64,000 nt of DNA from Euryodendron excelsum (Eukaryota > Streptophyta > Magnoliopsida > Ericales > Pentaphylacaceae): the NCBI GenBank assembly GCA_033060915.1, contig CM065380.1:50034501-50098500 (forward strand), read 5' to 3'. The notes under the pieces are model-generated. The model made no database searches. It was not told where the DNA came from and saw only the letters and a list, made by a program, of their open reading frames with translations. Each line of letters starts with the position of its first letter. Positions within the stretch are counted from its first letter, which is position 1. The position numbers and the translations under genes were made by a program. Shown here piece by piece: positions 36,574 through 47,760 of this stretch.

Positions 36574-38806
36574 TCATAAATGACTCTCGGTATATATAGT
36601 GGAAATTGGGGCTGATGTGGTTGCCATGTGGCGATCCCTGATTGGACAGAGTCATTATGGCTTTGGGTGGCAGTGGTAGCTCTGCCCAGTCTAATTGGAT
36701 GTAAATTGTCACCTCATACCTGCGATAGATGTGAGCTGCTCCCCCAACTAGGTGATGCTACGTGGCACTGCACTTAATGCATTGCTGGCTGCATTAATGG
36801 TAAGGTTATGGACATTAAATGGCGAATGACCTTAATTGATCTTGCACTTGAGTGATCTGGGAGGTGGTCTCTTTTTTTTAGCTGGTTAATAGGATAGGCC
36901 CATGCTCACCCGAGGGCAATCCGTTCAATAATTCCATTAGATTTTAGCCACCAGACCACAATCCGTAAGTAAATCTCGAGAAGATGGAGAGGAATTTACC
37001 TGGAGACTTCTTTAAGTATGAGCATAGGGTACTCTATGGATGATGTTGAGGACATTCATGGAAAACCCATGCTTATGGGGTGAGCAGGCATCCAGGAGAT
37101 CGTAATGAACCTAGGCTCACAGTGTGAGTGGGTGTTGAGGTGATCTGGGAGGAACCTTAGAGGATTCACAGGGTTAGGCCTGTTTGGAAGTAGACGGCTC
37201 AAAGGGGATGCTTGCTTGGAGAAGACAACTCTACCAACATCACCTCCACAAGCTTGACGCGAGGTGCCTTTGGCGATCTCACAGAGTTAAGCCTGCTTAG
37301 AAAAGACTATCTTGTTGACGTCACCTGCACGAGGCTGACGCGAGGCATTTCAAGTCATGTATGTGATGTGCTATTTGGAGGGAGGAGACCTTGTTGATGT
37401 CACCTGCACGAGGCTAATGTGGAGAGTCCTGGAGAGCCTATGTGGCATGCCATCGGGAGGTAGGGCTCAGCCACGTGGCGCAGGCAGATTGGACTACCTA
37501 TAAAAGGAAAGAATAATTCCGAATTCCTATAAATCTGCTCCAAATGTTGCACATTAATCACGTTCTTCACAGGCTTATGAGTTGGCATGAGTGCTTGCAA
37601 GTGATCTATCCATGCTTGTTTGTATATAAATCTCATTTACGATCCATTTCCAGTACAAGCCAGTAGACTCACATTAATAAGTGCACGTGAGACCTACTCA
37701 CTTGTGTCTAATAAATAAAATATGGTGAAAAATGAGATTATGTGTAACAGTTTTATAGAGTTTTTGAGTTGTTCTATATATAATGTCATTTTCATCTATA
37801 TGCGAGATAAGGTAGTAGGAGGCACATTAATAAAGCACATGAAATTGACTTGTGTCTAAGAGAGAACATGCTGTGAAAAATAAGACTCTGTAGCATTTTC
37901 CTATGGTTTGTTGCTAAATGGCAGCAAGTTGGAGCCTTATTTTCTCCCTTATATCTTCTATAGGTTATCAGCCACTAAATGTGAGGACGAAAAACAAAAT
38001 GGCACTGAATTTGGAGTTAATTCTCCGTCATTTGTGTTGCATTTGGCGTATTTCTTTGTTTTTAATGTAACCCTTTAGGAAAGTTGATTGATGGTTTCTA
38101 ATGAAATACTTCTAGATTCAATGTTTTCAAGCGAAGAGGACGCTATGCAGTGGTTTGGTATTATGTGGTAAGTGCCTCTTTAAAACAATTTTTATTTATC
38201 CTTCTGATCTACTTTGCTAAAAAGTGTTTTTTGAAAACAAACCTTTTTAATGCTTTTAAAATATTATAAATGCAACAAAAAACACTACAAAATACTATAA
38301 GCCTCAAAGGCAAATATTGCTTTCTAATTTGTAGGCACTAAAACATTAGCTATGTTCAGATGGTAGGAATGGAGAGGTGGAATGAGAAACACATTCTGAG
38401 TCTTCTTCATTCCGTAGTTTAGGTGTCTATAAGACATGAAATGTGATTTCATTTTACCTTCCCAATGTGAAATGTATATTCATAGAGGAATGTTAACCAT
38501 TTAAATACGTAACCCGGAATAAGTTTATGGTAGTAAAATAACTAACTGAGTTTGCTTAACTTACCAGGGCTCTTGATTTTCCTTTGGGAGGTCAAAAAAT
38601 GATTGTAAGGGATTTATTCCTTGTAAATACTTTAGTTTTGATGCTGATAACCTTCTTTAGACTTGATTGGAAAGAAGATTAGTTGAGATGTATGCAAATT
38701 GGCTCGAACTCCTTTAATCGTCAAACTAAAAAAAGTAGTGTAACAAGAGGAAGAAAAAAAGAACAAAGAGTCATTATGAGAATAATGAGATGTAAGTGTT
38801 GAACCA
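36574..38806. other. Possible LTR fragment (part 2) and intergenic DNA
   Basis: 36574-37640 continues the GC-richer unit seen left of the CACTA element. It includes the minus-strand TATA-like motif near 36590 and an ~80-bp repeat in three imperfect copies (37207-37430; the shared core is gtcacctgcacgaggct). From 37640 to 38806 the sequence is ordinary AT-rich DNA with no supported gene. Confidence 0.45.
37207..37430. repeat. Imperfect ~80-bp tandem repeat, 3 copies
   Basis: Three units share (tt)g(a/t)cgtcacctgcacgaggctgacgcgagg-like cores at about 37238, 37316 and 37395. The last copy is truncated. The repeat sits in the putative LTR fragment. Confidence 0.7.
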
Positions 38807-38878
38807 GCGTTTGTAGTCCAACGGTTAGGATAATTGCCTTCCAAGCAATAGACCCGGGTTTGACTCCCGGCAGACGCA
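38807..38878 (+). tRNA. tRNA-Gly(UCC)-like gene
   Basis: A 72-nt cloverleaf. Acceptor arms gcgtttg and cagacgc pair with one G-T wobble. The D arm is gtccaacggttaggat. The anticodon arm ttgccttccaagcaa shows anticodon TCC in a cttccaa loop. The T arm is cccgggtttgactcccgg, followed by discriminator A. T-runs follow (38880 and 38901-38906) as Pol III stops. One oddity: the T loop reads ttt where nearly all tRNAs and the B box have ttc (C56), so the copy could be weakly expressed or a pseudogene. No intron is seen. Confidence 0.88.
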
Positions 38879-41475
38879 TTTTGCACATCTGTCACCCTTT
38901 TTTAAAGGCTTTCACCATACATACAAGTATCTATTGGACATGGTTACAAGTGCATCACTTGGCCATAAGATGCTCCATTCTTCATGCTGATTTCATGTGA
39001 CAGAACTAGATGTATATAATATATTTGTACCCATATACATGATTGAAGTAAAATTGCAGCAACACCTAACAAATGATTTATGCAAACACTTCACTATCAT
39101 AGTCATTCTTTATCCAATACATGCACCTAAGTATAAGGTGCCAAAATAGGCCTAAGCCATCCCACTCTTGACCAGCTCTGGGCGGCGTATCTATTGAAGT
39201 TTAACATGATTTTTCTTCATTTTGAGTGATTGAGGATGTTGAGGGAATCACTTAAAAAATTATTTGTAAGAATGATTTAGACCTCAAAATTCTATCTAAA
39301 TGATCTCTTGGAAGATGTCAAAATGCAGTGAGATAATAACGCTCAGATTGAACTAGTCAGAGACTCGGAGGAAAGAGTTAAAAGTGTTTTGGGCAATCTC
39401 TGTTGTCATTAATGTAGCAAGGAAACAGAATGTGCAAAAACAAAAGAAAGCAAAGAGTCTGTTTACAACTTCAGTATATGCTGTTTAGGTTCTAACTCCT
39501 CTGTCCCTCTCTCTCTATACATATGTATATATTCATACATACAAACATACATACAAATAGATGTGGAAACAAAAGAATGTTCTGCTACTAGTTCCCCTCT
39601 AGATCCATTGGCATGGGTTTGAATGCTGCCAACACCACAGCAATAACAGCACATATAAATGCTAATACTAGGCTTGAAACTGGACCCTCAAATCTTCTGA
39701 AGGTTTTTCATGTCTTGTTTATTGATGTTGATGCAGGAGCTGGTAATCCATCACCAGATCTTTGTTAATCGAAGTGTTTAAAATAGGAGCTGGCTGTTTA
39801 GTCCCTATATATTGTCTACGGTACTAGAGCAACCCAACTACAAGATTGCAAAGGATTCGCCAATGCAGATATGCCCTCTATGAGCTTTTCTGATTATTGC
39901 ATAGGGAGCTCATGGTTATATATAATAACTGCATTTGGACCCTTGAATGTCTCTGTTTGATAGTCTTGGAATTCTCTGCAATCCTGAGTTGGGGCTATTT
40001 CATTTGAGGAAGAGACTAAACTGATTCAAGGCTGACCCATAGAGCTTCAATTTTCTCCAGTTTAGGTCCCTCGAAGGTGAACTCATCAACATAACTTCTA
40101 TTTGGAAATGCAGTACATCAGCAACAACCTTGCTCTCTAGTTTGATTAGAAGCAACCTTGCTCTTTAATCGAACTCACTGGTATCCACCACAAGATCGAG
40201 TCACCATTTTCATTTATCACACAAAGCAAGGACACGAAAAGGATTTGAATAGCCCCAAAAATCTGCTGAATCAGAAAGTGGTATATTACCAAACATGAGT
40301 GACAATTCGATGAGGTGAAATCAACGAATTTAGCGGAGTCTGGAATCAGTAGAAATACAGAAATAATCTATTCAAGCCAACGCAAGTTATTAACGTTAAC
40401 TGTGTAGATCAATAATTTATACCGGATGTGGCTACAGCTTTCGGCCATTGAACATTGGCACTACGCAGATCAAAAAGGAAAACAAAGATATTAAAGTTGG
40501 TGAGTGCCAAATCTCAGTGATTTTGGGTCCCCCTACAAAGATCAAAACTCAGAAAGACGGATATAGTAGACATTTCAAAATTCTGTTGTGAAACTAGATT
40601 TGTTTGCAAACGAAAGCCAGAAAACAAATCAGTCCAGTAGAGTTAAACACCCTTCCTTCATTAGAATTGGAAGTTCGATTCTTGCTGAATGAACCAATAT
40701 AAAAAAATGTATGGTAAATTGGTAATAGTATATAATCATAATAACACAAGTTTCAAGAGTACCCAAATGCAGTTACCAATAAATATACAGGAATTCACAG
40801 AAAGTGTGCTCAATAATCATAACAAAAAATGAAAGGGAGAATCTATCTCGATTCAGTGTTCTAATGTTAATCTCCCAAATGAGGTCATACAATTATAAAC
40901 TTTTACAATCCCTAAAATCCAAACAAACCCATTTGTATCCCATCATCGGTTTGCACTACCAACGGATAAATCAAAAGCATTGTGGTGACAGATCAACCCA
41001 TTCGTATCTTTTTTCCATTATTTGGAAATCCAATGCCACCACAGCCTAGAAAGAGTTAATTAAGAGGGACAGCATCACATTCTAACACACTTAAGCTGCC
41101 CCACCTACAACGACATACATTCCTGCGAGTCTATGAATTCATAGAGTAGTCGAAGAAAAAATTGGTTTTAGAGGAATATGAGGAGTATCAGATTCTGTGT
41201 CGAGGTCAAACAAATGCATTTGAAATTGAAAAGTTCAACAAACGACGCTAACAACACAAAAGCAAAGAAAATGGAAATTCTCTACCTTGGAAAGCAGATT
41301 ATTTGGAGTAAAGAACAAAGCGAAAGTGCCTGACTCTAGTTCCGATTCTGGTTATCCGAATGGGTATGTGATGAGGTAGCTATTTTACGGTGCAGAAATC
41401 AGATGCCTCATGGAAAGTGATTCCATTCCTGCAAATTATTCAGTCCAAAATATGAACATAATATGCTTCAATACT
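38879..41475. other. Intergenic, mostly unassigned
   Basis: No complete gene is recognised. On the minus strand near 39715-39595 a frame reads FRRFEGPVSSLVLAF, then a hydrophobic segment, then KPMPMDLEGN and a stop. It resembles a C-terminal membrane segment, but an in-frame TGA lies just upstream and no family was recognised. A CT/AT-rich simple stretch lies at about 39505-39560. Confidence 0.4.
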
Positions 41476-41706
41476 TCACTAAAATAGGCCAATTTCCCAG
41501 ACAAAGAGGGATTTTGAGCTTTATTCCCAACTTGGGTGTTGGAATCACTTAAAAATGCCTTTTGAAATGACGTTTTTACGTTGTATTTCTTCTAAGTAAT
41601 AAGAGAGGGAAATACAAATACGAAATGTATGAAAATACACCACCTAAAATAGCGTTTTTTCAATTCAAACCGCCATTTGAAATAGTGTTTATATTAGAAA
41701 ATTAGC

Positions 41707-42690
41707 CCCCTATCTCTGTGAAACAGTTCAACTAACTTGCATAACTTTCAAATTGGGATACCGATTGACATGTTGTCAACTCCCACATGTCACTTGCGTC
41801 ATACGGGTGCCTCCCATCAAGTTTTGTACTCTTCAGACCCTTCCTCCCTATTTCGGTGTCCCAACAGCCGAGTTGGCCTAACTTCGAAAATCTAAGTTTT
41901 AAAATTCTAAAACTTTGCATAACTTCCAAATCGGGACACCGATTGACGTACTGTCAACTTCCACACGTCACACCTGTCACATCGATGTCTCCTGTCATGT
42001 TTCACACTCCTTGGATCCTTCCTCCCCATTTCGGTACCTCAACGGCTGAGTTAGCCTAACTCCGAAAACCTAAGTTTTAAAATTTCAAAACTTTGCATAA
42101 CTTCCAAACCGAGAGACCGATTGACGTGCTGTCAATTCTTACACGTCACTCGTGTCACACCGGTGCCTCTAGTCAAGTTTTGCACTTCCCAGACCCTTCC
42201 TCCCCATTTCGGTACCTAATGGTTGAGTTGGCCTAATTCCGAAAACCTAAGTTTCAAAATTTTAAAACTTTGTATAATTTCCAAACCGGGACACCGATTG
42301 ACGTGCCATCAACTCTCACACGTCCCTCTCGTGTCACACCGGTGCTTCTCGTCAAGTCTTTCCCCGGACCCTTCCCCATTTCGGTAACCCAATGGCTGAG
42401 TTGGCCTAACCCCGAAAACCTAAGTTTCGAAATTTCAAAACTTTGCATAACTTCCAAATCGGAACACCGATTGATGTGCCGTCAACTCCCACATGTCACT
42501 TGTGTCACACCGGTGCCTCCCGTCAAGTTTTGCACTCTCCGAACCCTTCCTCTCCATTTCGATACCCCAACGGCCGAGTTGGCATAACTCTGAAATCTTA
42601 AGTTTTGAAATTCTAAGACTTTGCATAACTTCCAAATCTGGACACCGATTGACGTGCCGTCAACTCCCACATGTTTACATTGAAAGTACC
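41707..42690. repeat. Tandem array, ~177-bp monomer, ~5.5 copies (MULE)
   Basis: The anchor gcataacttccaaa recurs near 41739, 41917, 42095, 42272, 42445 and 42623, a mean spacing of 176.8 bp. Each monomer has cgggacaccgattgacgtgc, ctcccacacgtcac, cgtcaagttttgcac and tcctccccatttcggtac. Monomer length and word order match the array in the CACTA element at 27299-29830. Open frames run through it on both strands because the unit is close to a multiple of 3; they are not taken as genes. Confidence 0.95.
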
Positions 42691-42757
42691 AATTTTGTGA
42701 GCAATGATAGTACAATTAAGTAATATGAAATACAAATAGAAGATATTATATACATAC

Positions 42758-43975
42758 CTCGTTAGGCCTCAATCGGTCCAACTGGTCTCGGTATACGCGG
42801 ACCACATGAGTGGAAGTAGTGTTTATGCTATATTTACATCTCCACCTTACATAAATGTTAAACATAATATGAAAATTATTAGTAACGCGTATATATTCAA
42901 AAGTAAGAATCGTAAGTCAGTTGTTCATACCTAGCTCCTTATGATCCGGCGAGGAACTGTACCCCTTCTACAAATAATGGCTGCTGGCGATCAGTAGTGT
43001 CATCCATGCGACGTGGGGCAATGGGTGGAAAGCGCTCACTTGCCCATATCTATAAAAAAATGGGTGTGACACTTGCATAATAAATAACTCAAAGTTAAAA
43101 AAAAAAGCATTATTATAAAACACTGTTAATTATAACAATGTAAATACCTGTAACAAAACAAGTGGCCCCGCAATCTGCCTCGCGTCGGACTTCGCCGCTC
43201 GACACATGGCCCTGTAAAGTAAGGCTAGGATTGCACTGCCCCAACTACATCTCCCTACATCGGTAAAGTGCTGTAAACATGTAAGATATGCTAGTCGCAC
43301 ATCGGTTTGGGAGTAATCTATAAGCAGTATCCCCCCAAGTAGTTGCATAATGTAGGCACGTGCGTGCTGCTGGACTGTAACGCCATCAACATCCTTTTGA
43401 AGCAAATGAAATGTGTCATGGAGCCATGAAAGCTTGAGGCGACCCCTATCAAAATGCTCTGCGACTGGGGCAACCCTAAATGACTTTACATGAAGCTGCT
43501 AGCACTCCAAAATTATAATAGACACCACTCGCCGTATGATGGGGTTCCCATCGACAGGTAGTCCCAATAGTACGGCAACATCCTGTAAAGTGAAGCTGGC
43601 CTCTTTGATAGGTAGATGGAACTTGTGTGTCTCCTCCCGCCAATGCTCAACTAAGGCTGTGATCAAATGATGGTCCAAACAGATAGGCCCAAGTCGATAT
43701 ACATCATAAAACCCAGCCTGTAATACGTACTGCAGGATATGGGGGTGTAACTCTACATCATATAGATGTGAACCGCCACATCTACACTGGAAAGCCTCCG
43801 TACCCTATGTGAAAAATGTAGTGTATATAAAAAACCACATAAATGAACAAAAAAATAAATGCATGCAAATATAAAAAAGTTAATTTATGCATATCTCCTG
43901 CTCCCATATGTAGGTGGATCGATGATGGGCCTGTAATACCGAGTTACCAGCGGGCCCTGGCAAAGCTATATCCAT
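42758..43975 (-). pseudogene. Plant mobile domain (PMD/MAIN-like) gene, transposon-borne, damaged
   Basis: Minus-strand exons: 43975-~43910 (Met, then LPGPAGNSVLQAHHRSTYIW), 43804-~43149 (CRCGGSHLYDVELHP, HWREETHKFHLPIKEASF, LQDVAVLLGLPVDGNP, then HARAYIMQLLGGILL and GRCSWGSAILALLYRAMCR), ~43049-42950 (IWASERFPPIAPRR), and 42827-42758 (YRDQLDRLRPNE) ending at a gtatgt donor. These follow the aminotransferase-like plant mobile domain in order. Related host proteins (MAIN, MAIL1) act in nuclear silencing, and many PMD copies are transposon-encoded. Lesions are an in-frame TAG at 43499-43501 and no usable GT donor after exon 1. The 3' part of the gene is missing, and the tandem array lies where it should be. 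Confidence 0.85.
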
Positions 43976-44091
43976 AACCCTGTACTGTGACACGTATTAG
44001 AATATGTATAGAATAATATGACTATCCGTAATAAAGTAAAGCAATAATACAAAACATTTGTAAATGTATGAGTATTCAGGCGTAGTCCATC

Positions 44092-44099
44092 TATAAATA
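44092..44099 (+). promoter_or_regulatory. TATA box of the small MULE gene
   Basis: TATAAATA lies 65 bp upstream of the ATG at 44165, good spacing for a transcript with a short leader. It sits in the short divergent interval between this gene (+) and the PMD gene (-). Confidence 0.5.
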
Positions 44100-44164
44100 A
44101 GAGTCGGTGGGAGGCCCATTCATTCATGAAAATTTTAAACTTTATCTGTTGCTTGGTATAGACA

Positions 44165-44602
44165 ATGGCAAATGGAGGACCCTACAGTTTGGCAAATCGG
44201 CAACACCCTCGAGTGTGGTTGTTGCCTCTATTCGGCAATCAATATTGGAGAGAAAAGTACTTGAGCCCTAAAGACTATTATACTGGTCTACGACAAGAGT
44301 AAGTGGTTAGGGTTAAGAAACAAATGCGACTAGTCACAGATCTACAGAACTTGGGGGCTAGCGTTCCTTAACGCAGGTCTCAAACAATGAGGAGGAGTAA
44401 CATGGAAAAGTATAAAGGAGCAACACCAAGGATAAAAAAGGAGAGCAATAGAATGCTTATGCGGCGATGCCGATACTTCATACTCCAACTTGCCACTGAG
44501 ATGACAGAGGCTAGTGGGAGACAACTCATAATCGAAGAGCGCAACAAGGCTCTACACAATGAAAAGTACCTATCCGACTACGAGATGTTAGATGAGGATT
44601 GA
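44165..44602 (+). CDS. Small unrecognised two-exon gene inside the MULE (119 aa)
   Basis: Exon 1 (44165-44298) starts MANGGPYSLANRQHPRVW and ends at the donor gtaagt. A 78-bp intron ends at the acceptor acgcag (44376). Exon 2 (44377-44602) continues in phase through RRSNMEKYKGATPRIKKE and ends YEMLDED with TGA. Without splicing, exon 1 hits a stop immediately after the donor (44300-44302), and splicing removes it exactly. A TATAAATA box lies 65 bp upstream. The product is basic in the middle, acidic at the C-terminus and probably helical; no family was recognised. It is divergent from the PMD gene and convergent with the transposase. No lesion is seen, unlike its neighbours. It could be an accessory protein of the element or a captured fragment. 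Confidence 0.6.
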
Positions 44603-44918
44603 GAGTTTAGTTGGCCATCACTATGTTATTTAGCATGCCCTTGTTCCCATTTTGTATGTTTAGTTAGTAAGTAATTTGTCTATCTATTACGACCACGGTA
44701 GTCGTACGCGTCTGCTATTTTCATTTTTAATGATGAATGTAGTAATGAGAAGTTGATGGCCATAGTATTATCACTCATTACATCAAAGTACAATACGAAG
44801 TACACAAATGCAGTGCATCAATAAGATTAAGCTAAAATAAAAGTACAACAAACTAATATCTTTAATACAGATACAAATAAACCATCATACAAGGCGAACT
44901 ACCCTCCAATTAGGCAGT

Positions 44919-47760
44919 CTAATTTGGACATTTGCGCCTATCATGCCCGTGTTCCTTACAAATACCGTAATGATTGGTTTGCCATTTTCTACAGACGTTC
45001 ATCTCATTCTGGATTTGTTTTGTATTTGAGCACCCAGATATGACTTCTCGTTGACTGCTCAGATTGGGTATGACCTCAGAACCATCATATGCTACCTAAT
45101 AATGCTCGTGTACCATCGATTGAAAACTCATTTCGTACACATGAGCGTAAACGTCCATGCTATACTGAGGAGTAATTAAGTGTCATGGTTGTCTGCCCAA
45201 TCTCGCGCATACTGCAAGCATGTGCAAACAAGGATAATGATAGAGCATCCATTTTTTGCAATTATAGGACAGAGGATTCAAAGTCACCGCATGTTTGTTA
45301 TTCCCTTTCGTGCTTGCTGCATTTGTAACAACCTTAGCGGAACCCTGATATCTGTAATTAAAATATAATAACATGGTCATTGTATTACACATTGAGACGT
45401 ATAGAAATGTAGTAATAAGCGAGATAACTATATACACTTTCCAAAATTTATGACATTACCAATGGAAAATAGTTATGTGATGACTTGCTGATCACGTTTG
45501 ATACTTTTCTATCTTGTCTTACACTTCATTTACATACCTCAATCCCGTAGCTGAATCCCGCTCAATTTTCCTTCGTTTGTTATTAAAAGTGTTAATCAGG
45601 TGGTAGAAGGTAACCTGAACACATACAATTATGGGCAAGTCTTGTGCACCTCTTAATACATTATTAATACACTTAGAATTGTTGGTGGTTGTAACTCCCC
45701 AACGATAACCTCCATCATGTGCCAATGTCCACTTCGTAGGTTCCTTTTTACACAACTCATTGTACGCCGACTCACATAATTTTTTAATTGTTTCCATTAT
45801 CTTGTTGAACTTGCACACTTGACCGACACTTTCAGCTTTCCATATAAGATCGTTAACTTTAGCATTATCGAACTTTGTTTGGTAAATACTTCAAAAGTGC
45901 CTAAGGCAATATCTATAGAATTTAGGTGTTTGCCCTAGTCCTGGTCTTTCCCATTCACGTTTGACAGTATGTCGATCAAAAATCAAAGTGATCCGCTCCA
46001 GCCCTGGCACAATAAGATGCCTGACATTGTAGATGAATCATGCTCAATCACAATAGTTTTCTGATTCAACTAGTGCGAAAGCTAAGGGAAAAATGTTTTT
46101 CCTCATTGTTCTCGTTGTTGCAATTAGCATAACTCCTGTATTTTTTCGTATAGATGGGTACCGTTGATACCTATCATTGGAGGGCAGTGCTTGAAACCTT
46201 CAATGCATGGCTGGAATGCCTAAAATATTCTGTCTAGCTTTACTTTGCCCATTCATCCAATGTCACATGTTTGTAAAATCACAGCCGTGCTCGGGTTCTT
46301 AAACTCCAATGTTTTTATGTACCTTGGAAGCTTTTCGTATGACTCATCCCAATCCCCAAATACCATCGCAATGGCCTTTGTTCTTCCAAGCTATGCTTTC
46401 TTATACGACACTGTGAAATCAGCATTATTTGTTATATTCTTCACTATGGATGCTATCTTCCAACCAAGATCTTCCTGCATATCTTAAGATCCAAATGAAT
46501 TCTTAAACTTTACTAAAGAAGAGCATGAATACATATATTAATACGTCTCAGTTTAAATTGAAAACTCATAACAACTTACTGCAACTTAGGACATAATCAC
46601 GCGTGCAATGAATGTCGAATTTAGATTATAGTGATCCAAACTGTACATCCCATATAAACAAGTATGCGGCCTGGGGTATTGCGTGATCTCAAAAAAAATA
46701 TGCTTCTTCTTCAAACCCGTACGCAGTTTCCACGGGCAATCTTGAGTGCACCTGGTAGTCTAGACTTTTTTGTTTGTTTGTACAATATAATAATATTTAT
46801 TTTTCTTCACATGATACCAGTTATATACATTAATCAATGCATTCTTATCTTTGAAAACCATCCCTTTTATAAACTCCGAATTTGCGTCTGACCATGTCGG
46901 ACCGTAATCATATCAATTTCGACCAGTTATGGTATTGTTTACCCCATATAGGTTCGTAAAAAGGGGGACGGGAGTGTCATTCAAGTCAGTAATGTTCACT
47001 TGTTTGTGTCCATCATCATCGGAGTCATTGTTTCCTTCATTTCTTATCAAAACATCAACATCTTCGTCTGATTCAGCAGACTGAACATCGACATTTTCAT
47101 TTACCCGTCTCCCAATCTCATCTAAGCTACTGAGCCATTCCACGGGATCCATACTTGCACTGAGACCTCCTGCCTCTATGCACCCCCATTGACCCGAAAC
47201 ATATTCTGGGTGAGGTGTAGCTGGAATGTGAAAATTTTAAAATTGTTCAAAATTACTCTAGTCCTTCGAGTAATCTTCATTTCGGCTGAAAAGGTTAGAC
47301 ATTTGTTGCCCTGATGCATCCGTAACTTGTGTGCTTTGACTACTTTGCCCAAGTATAAGCATTCCGGTAAATGTCTCCAAGGCCCACACATCACCACCCC
47401 GCGACAAGAGTTCACTATATGACTGAACATCTCTCCAATTCATATCAGGACGACTAACACGGGTGGTCATTGTGCTCCCCACCTTCACAACGTATATTTC
47501 AACACAATGCAGGTCAGTATATTTCGAAAGGAGATTCAAGACAGTTTGTAATGTCATGTCGTCATTAACTGATAACTTCTTATATACTAGGACTTCTCCA
47601 ATTTGTCGATAACGGTATCTACATATGAACTTTATATTCACATGTTCTCCATACTTAGCCATCATAGGCATGATCATTTCTCGTAACCCAGCACGTACGA
47701 TTCCTAGTTCTACATCATAACAACCACTAGCCTTTATATCATAGGCTATGCTTTCTCGAC
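44919..47760 (-). pseudogene. MURA/MuDR-type transposase, decayed
   Basis: Minus-strand order: an N-terminal region at about 47677-47258 (begins MIMPMMAKYGEH), an acidic linker (47152-46913), the MuDR DNA-binding region (about 46900-46560), the catalytic region (PCIEGFKHCPPMIGINGTHL, then FFPLAFALVESENY), LAHDGGYRWGVTTTNNSK at about 45700, a SWIM-type zinc motif (CKKWMLYHYPCLHMLAVC, about 45250), and a C-terminal zinc knuckle (CKEHGHDRRKCPN) ending at TAG 44919-44921. The first catalytic Asp (family IDGTHL) is Asn here (INGTHL). Many stops and frameshifts break the frame, and a block of the catalytic domain is missing. Confidence 0.88.

Noticed and set aside
39595..39715. C-terminal membrane-protein-like frame
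   Set aside because: An in-frame TGA lies just upstream, no further exons were found, and no family was recognised; kept only as a note.
41732..42723. Multiple 60-105-residue frames on both strands across the MULE array
   Set aside because: The monomer length is near a multiple of three, so frames stay open by repetition. No conserved protein is seen.
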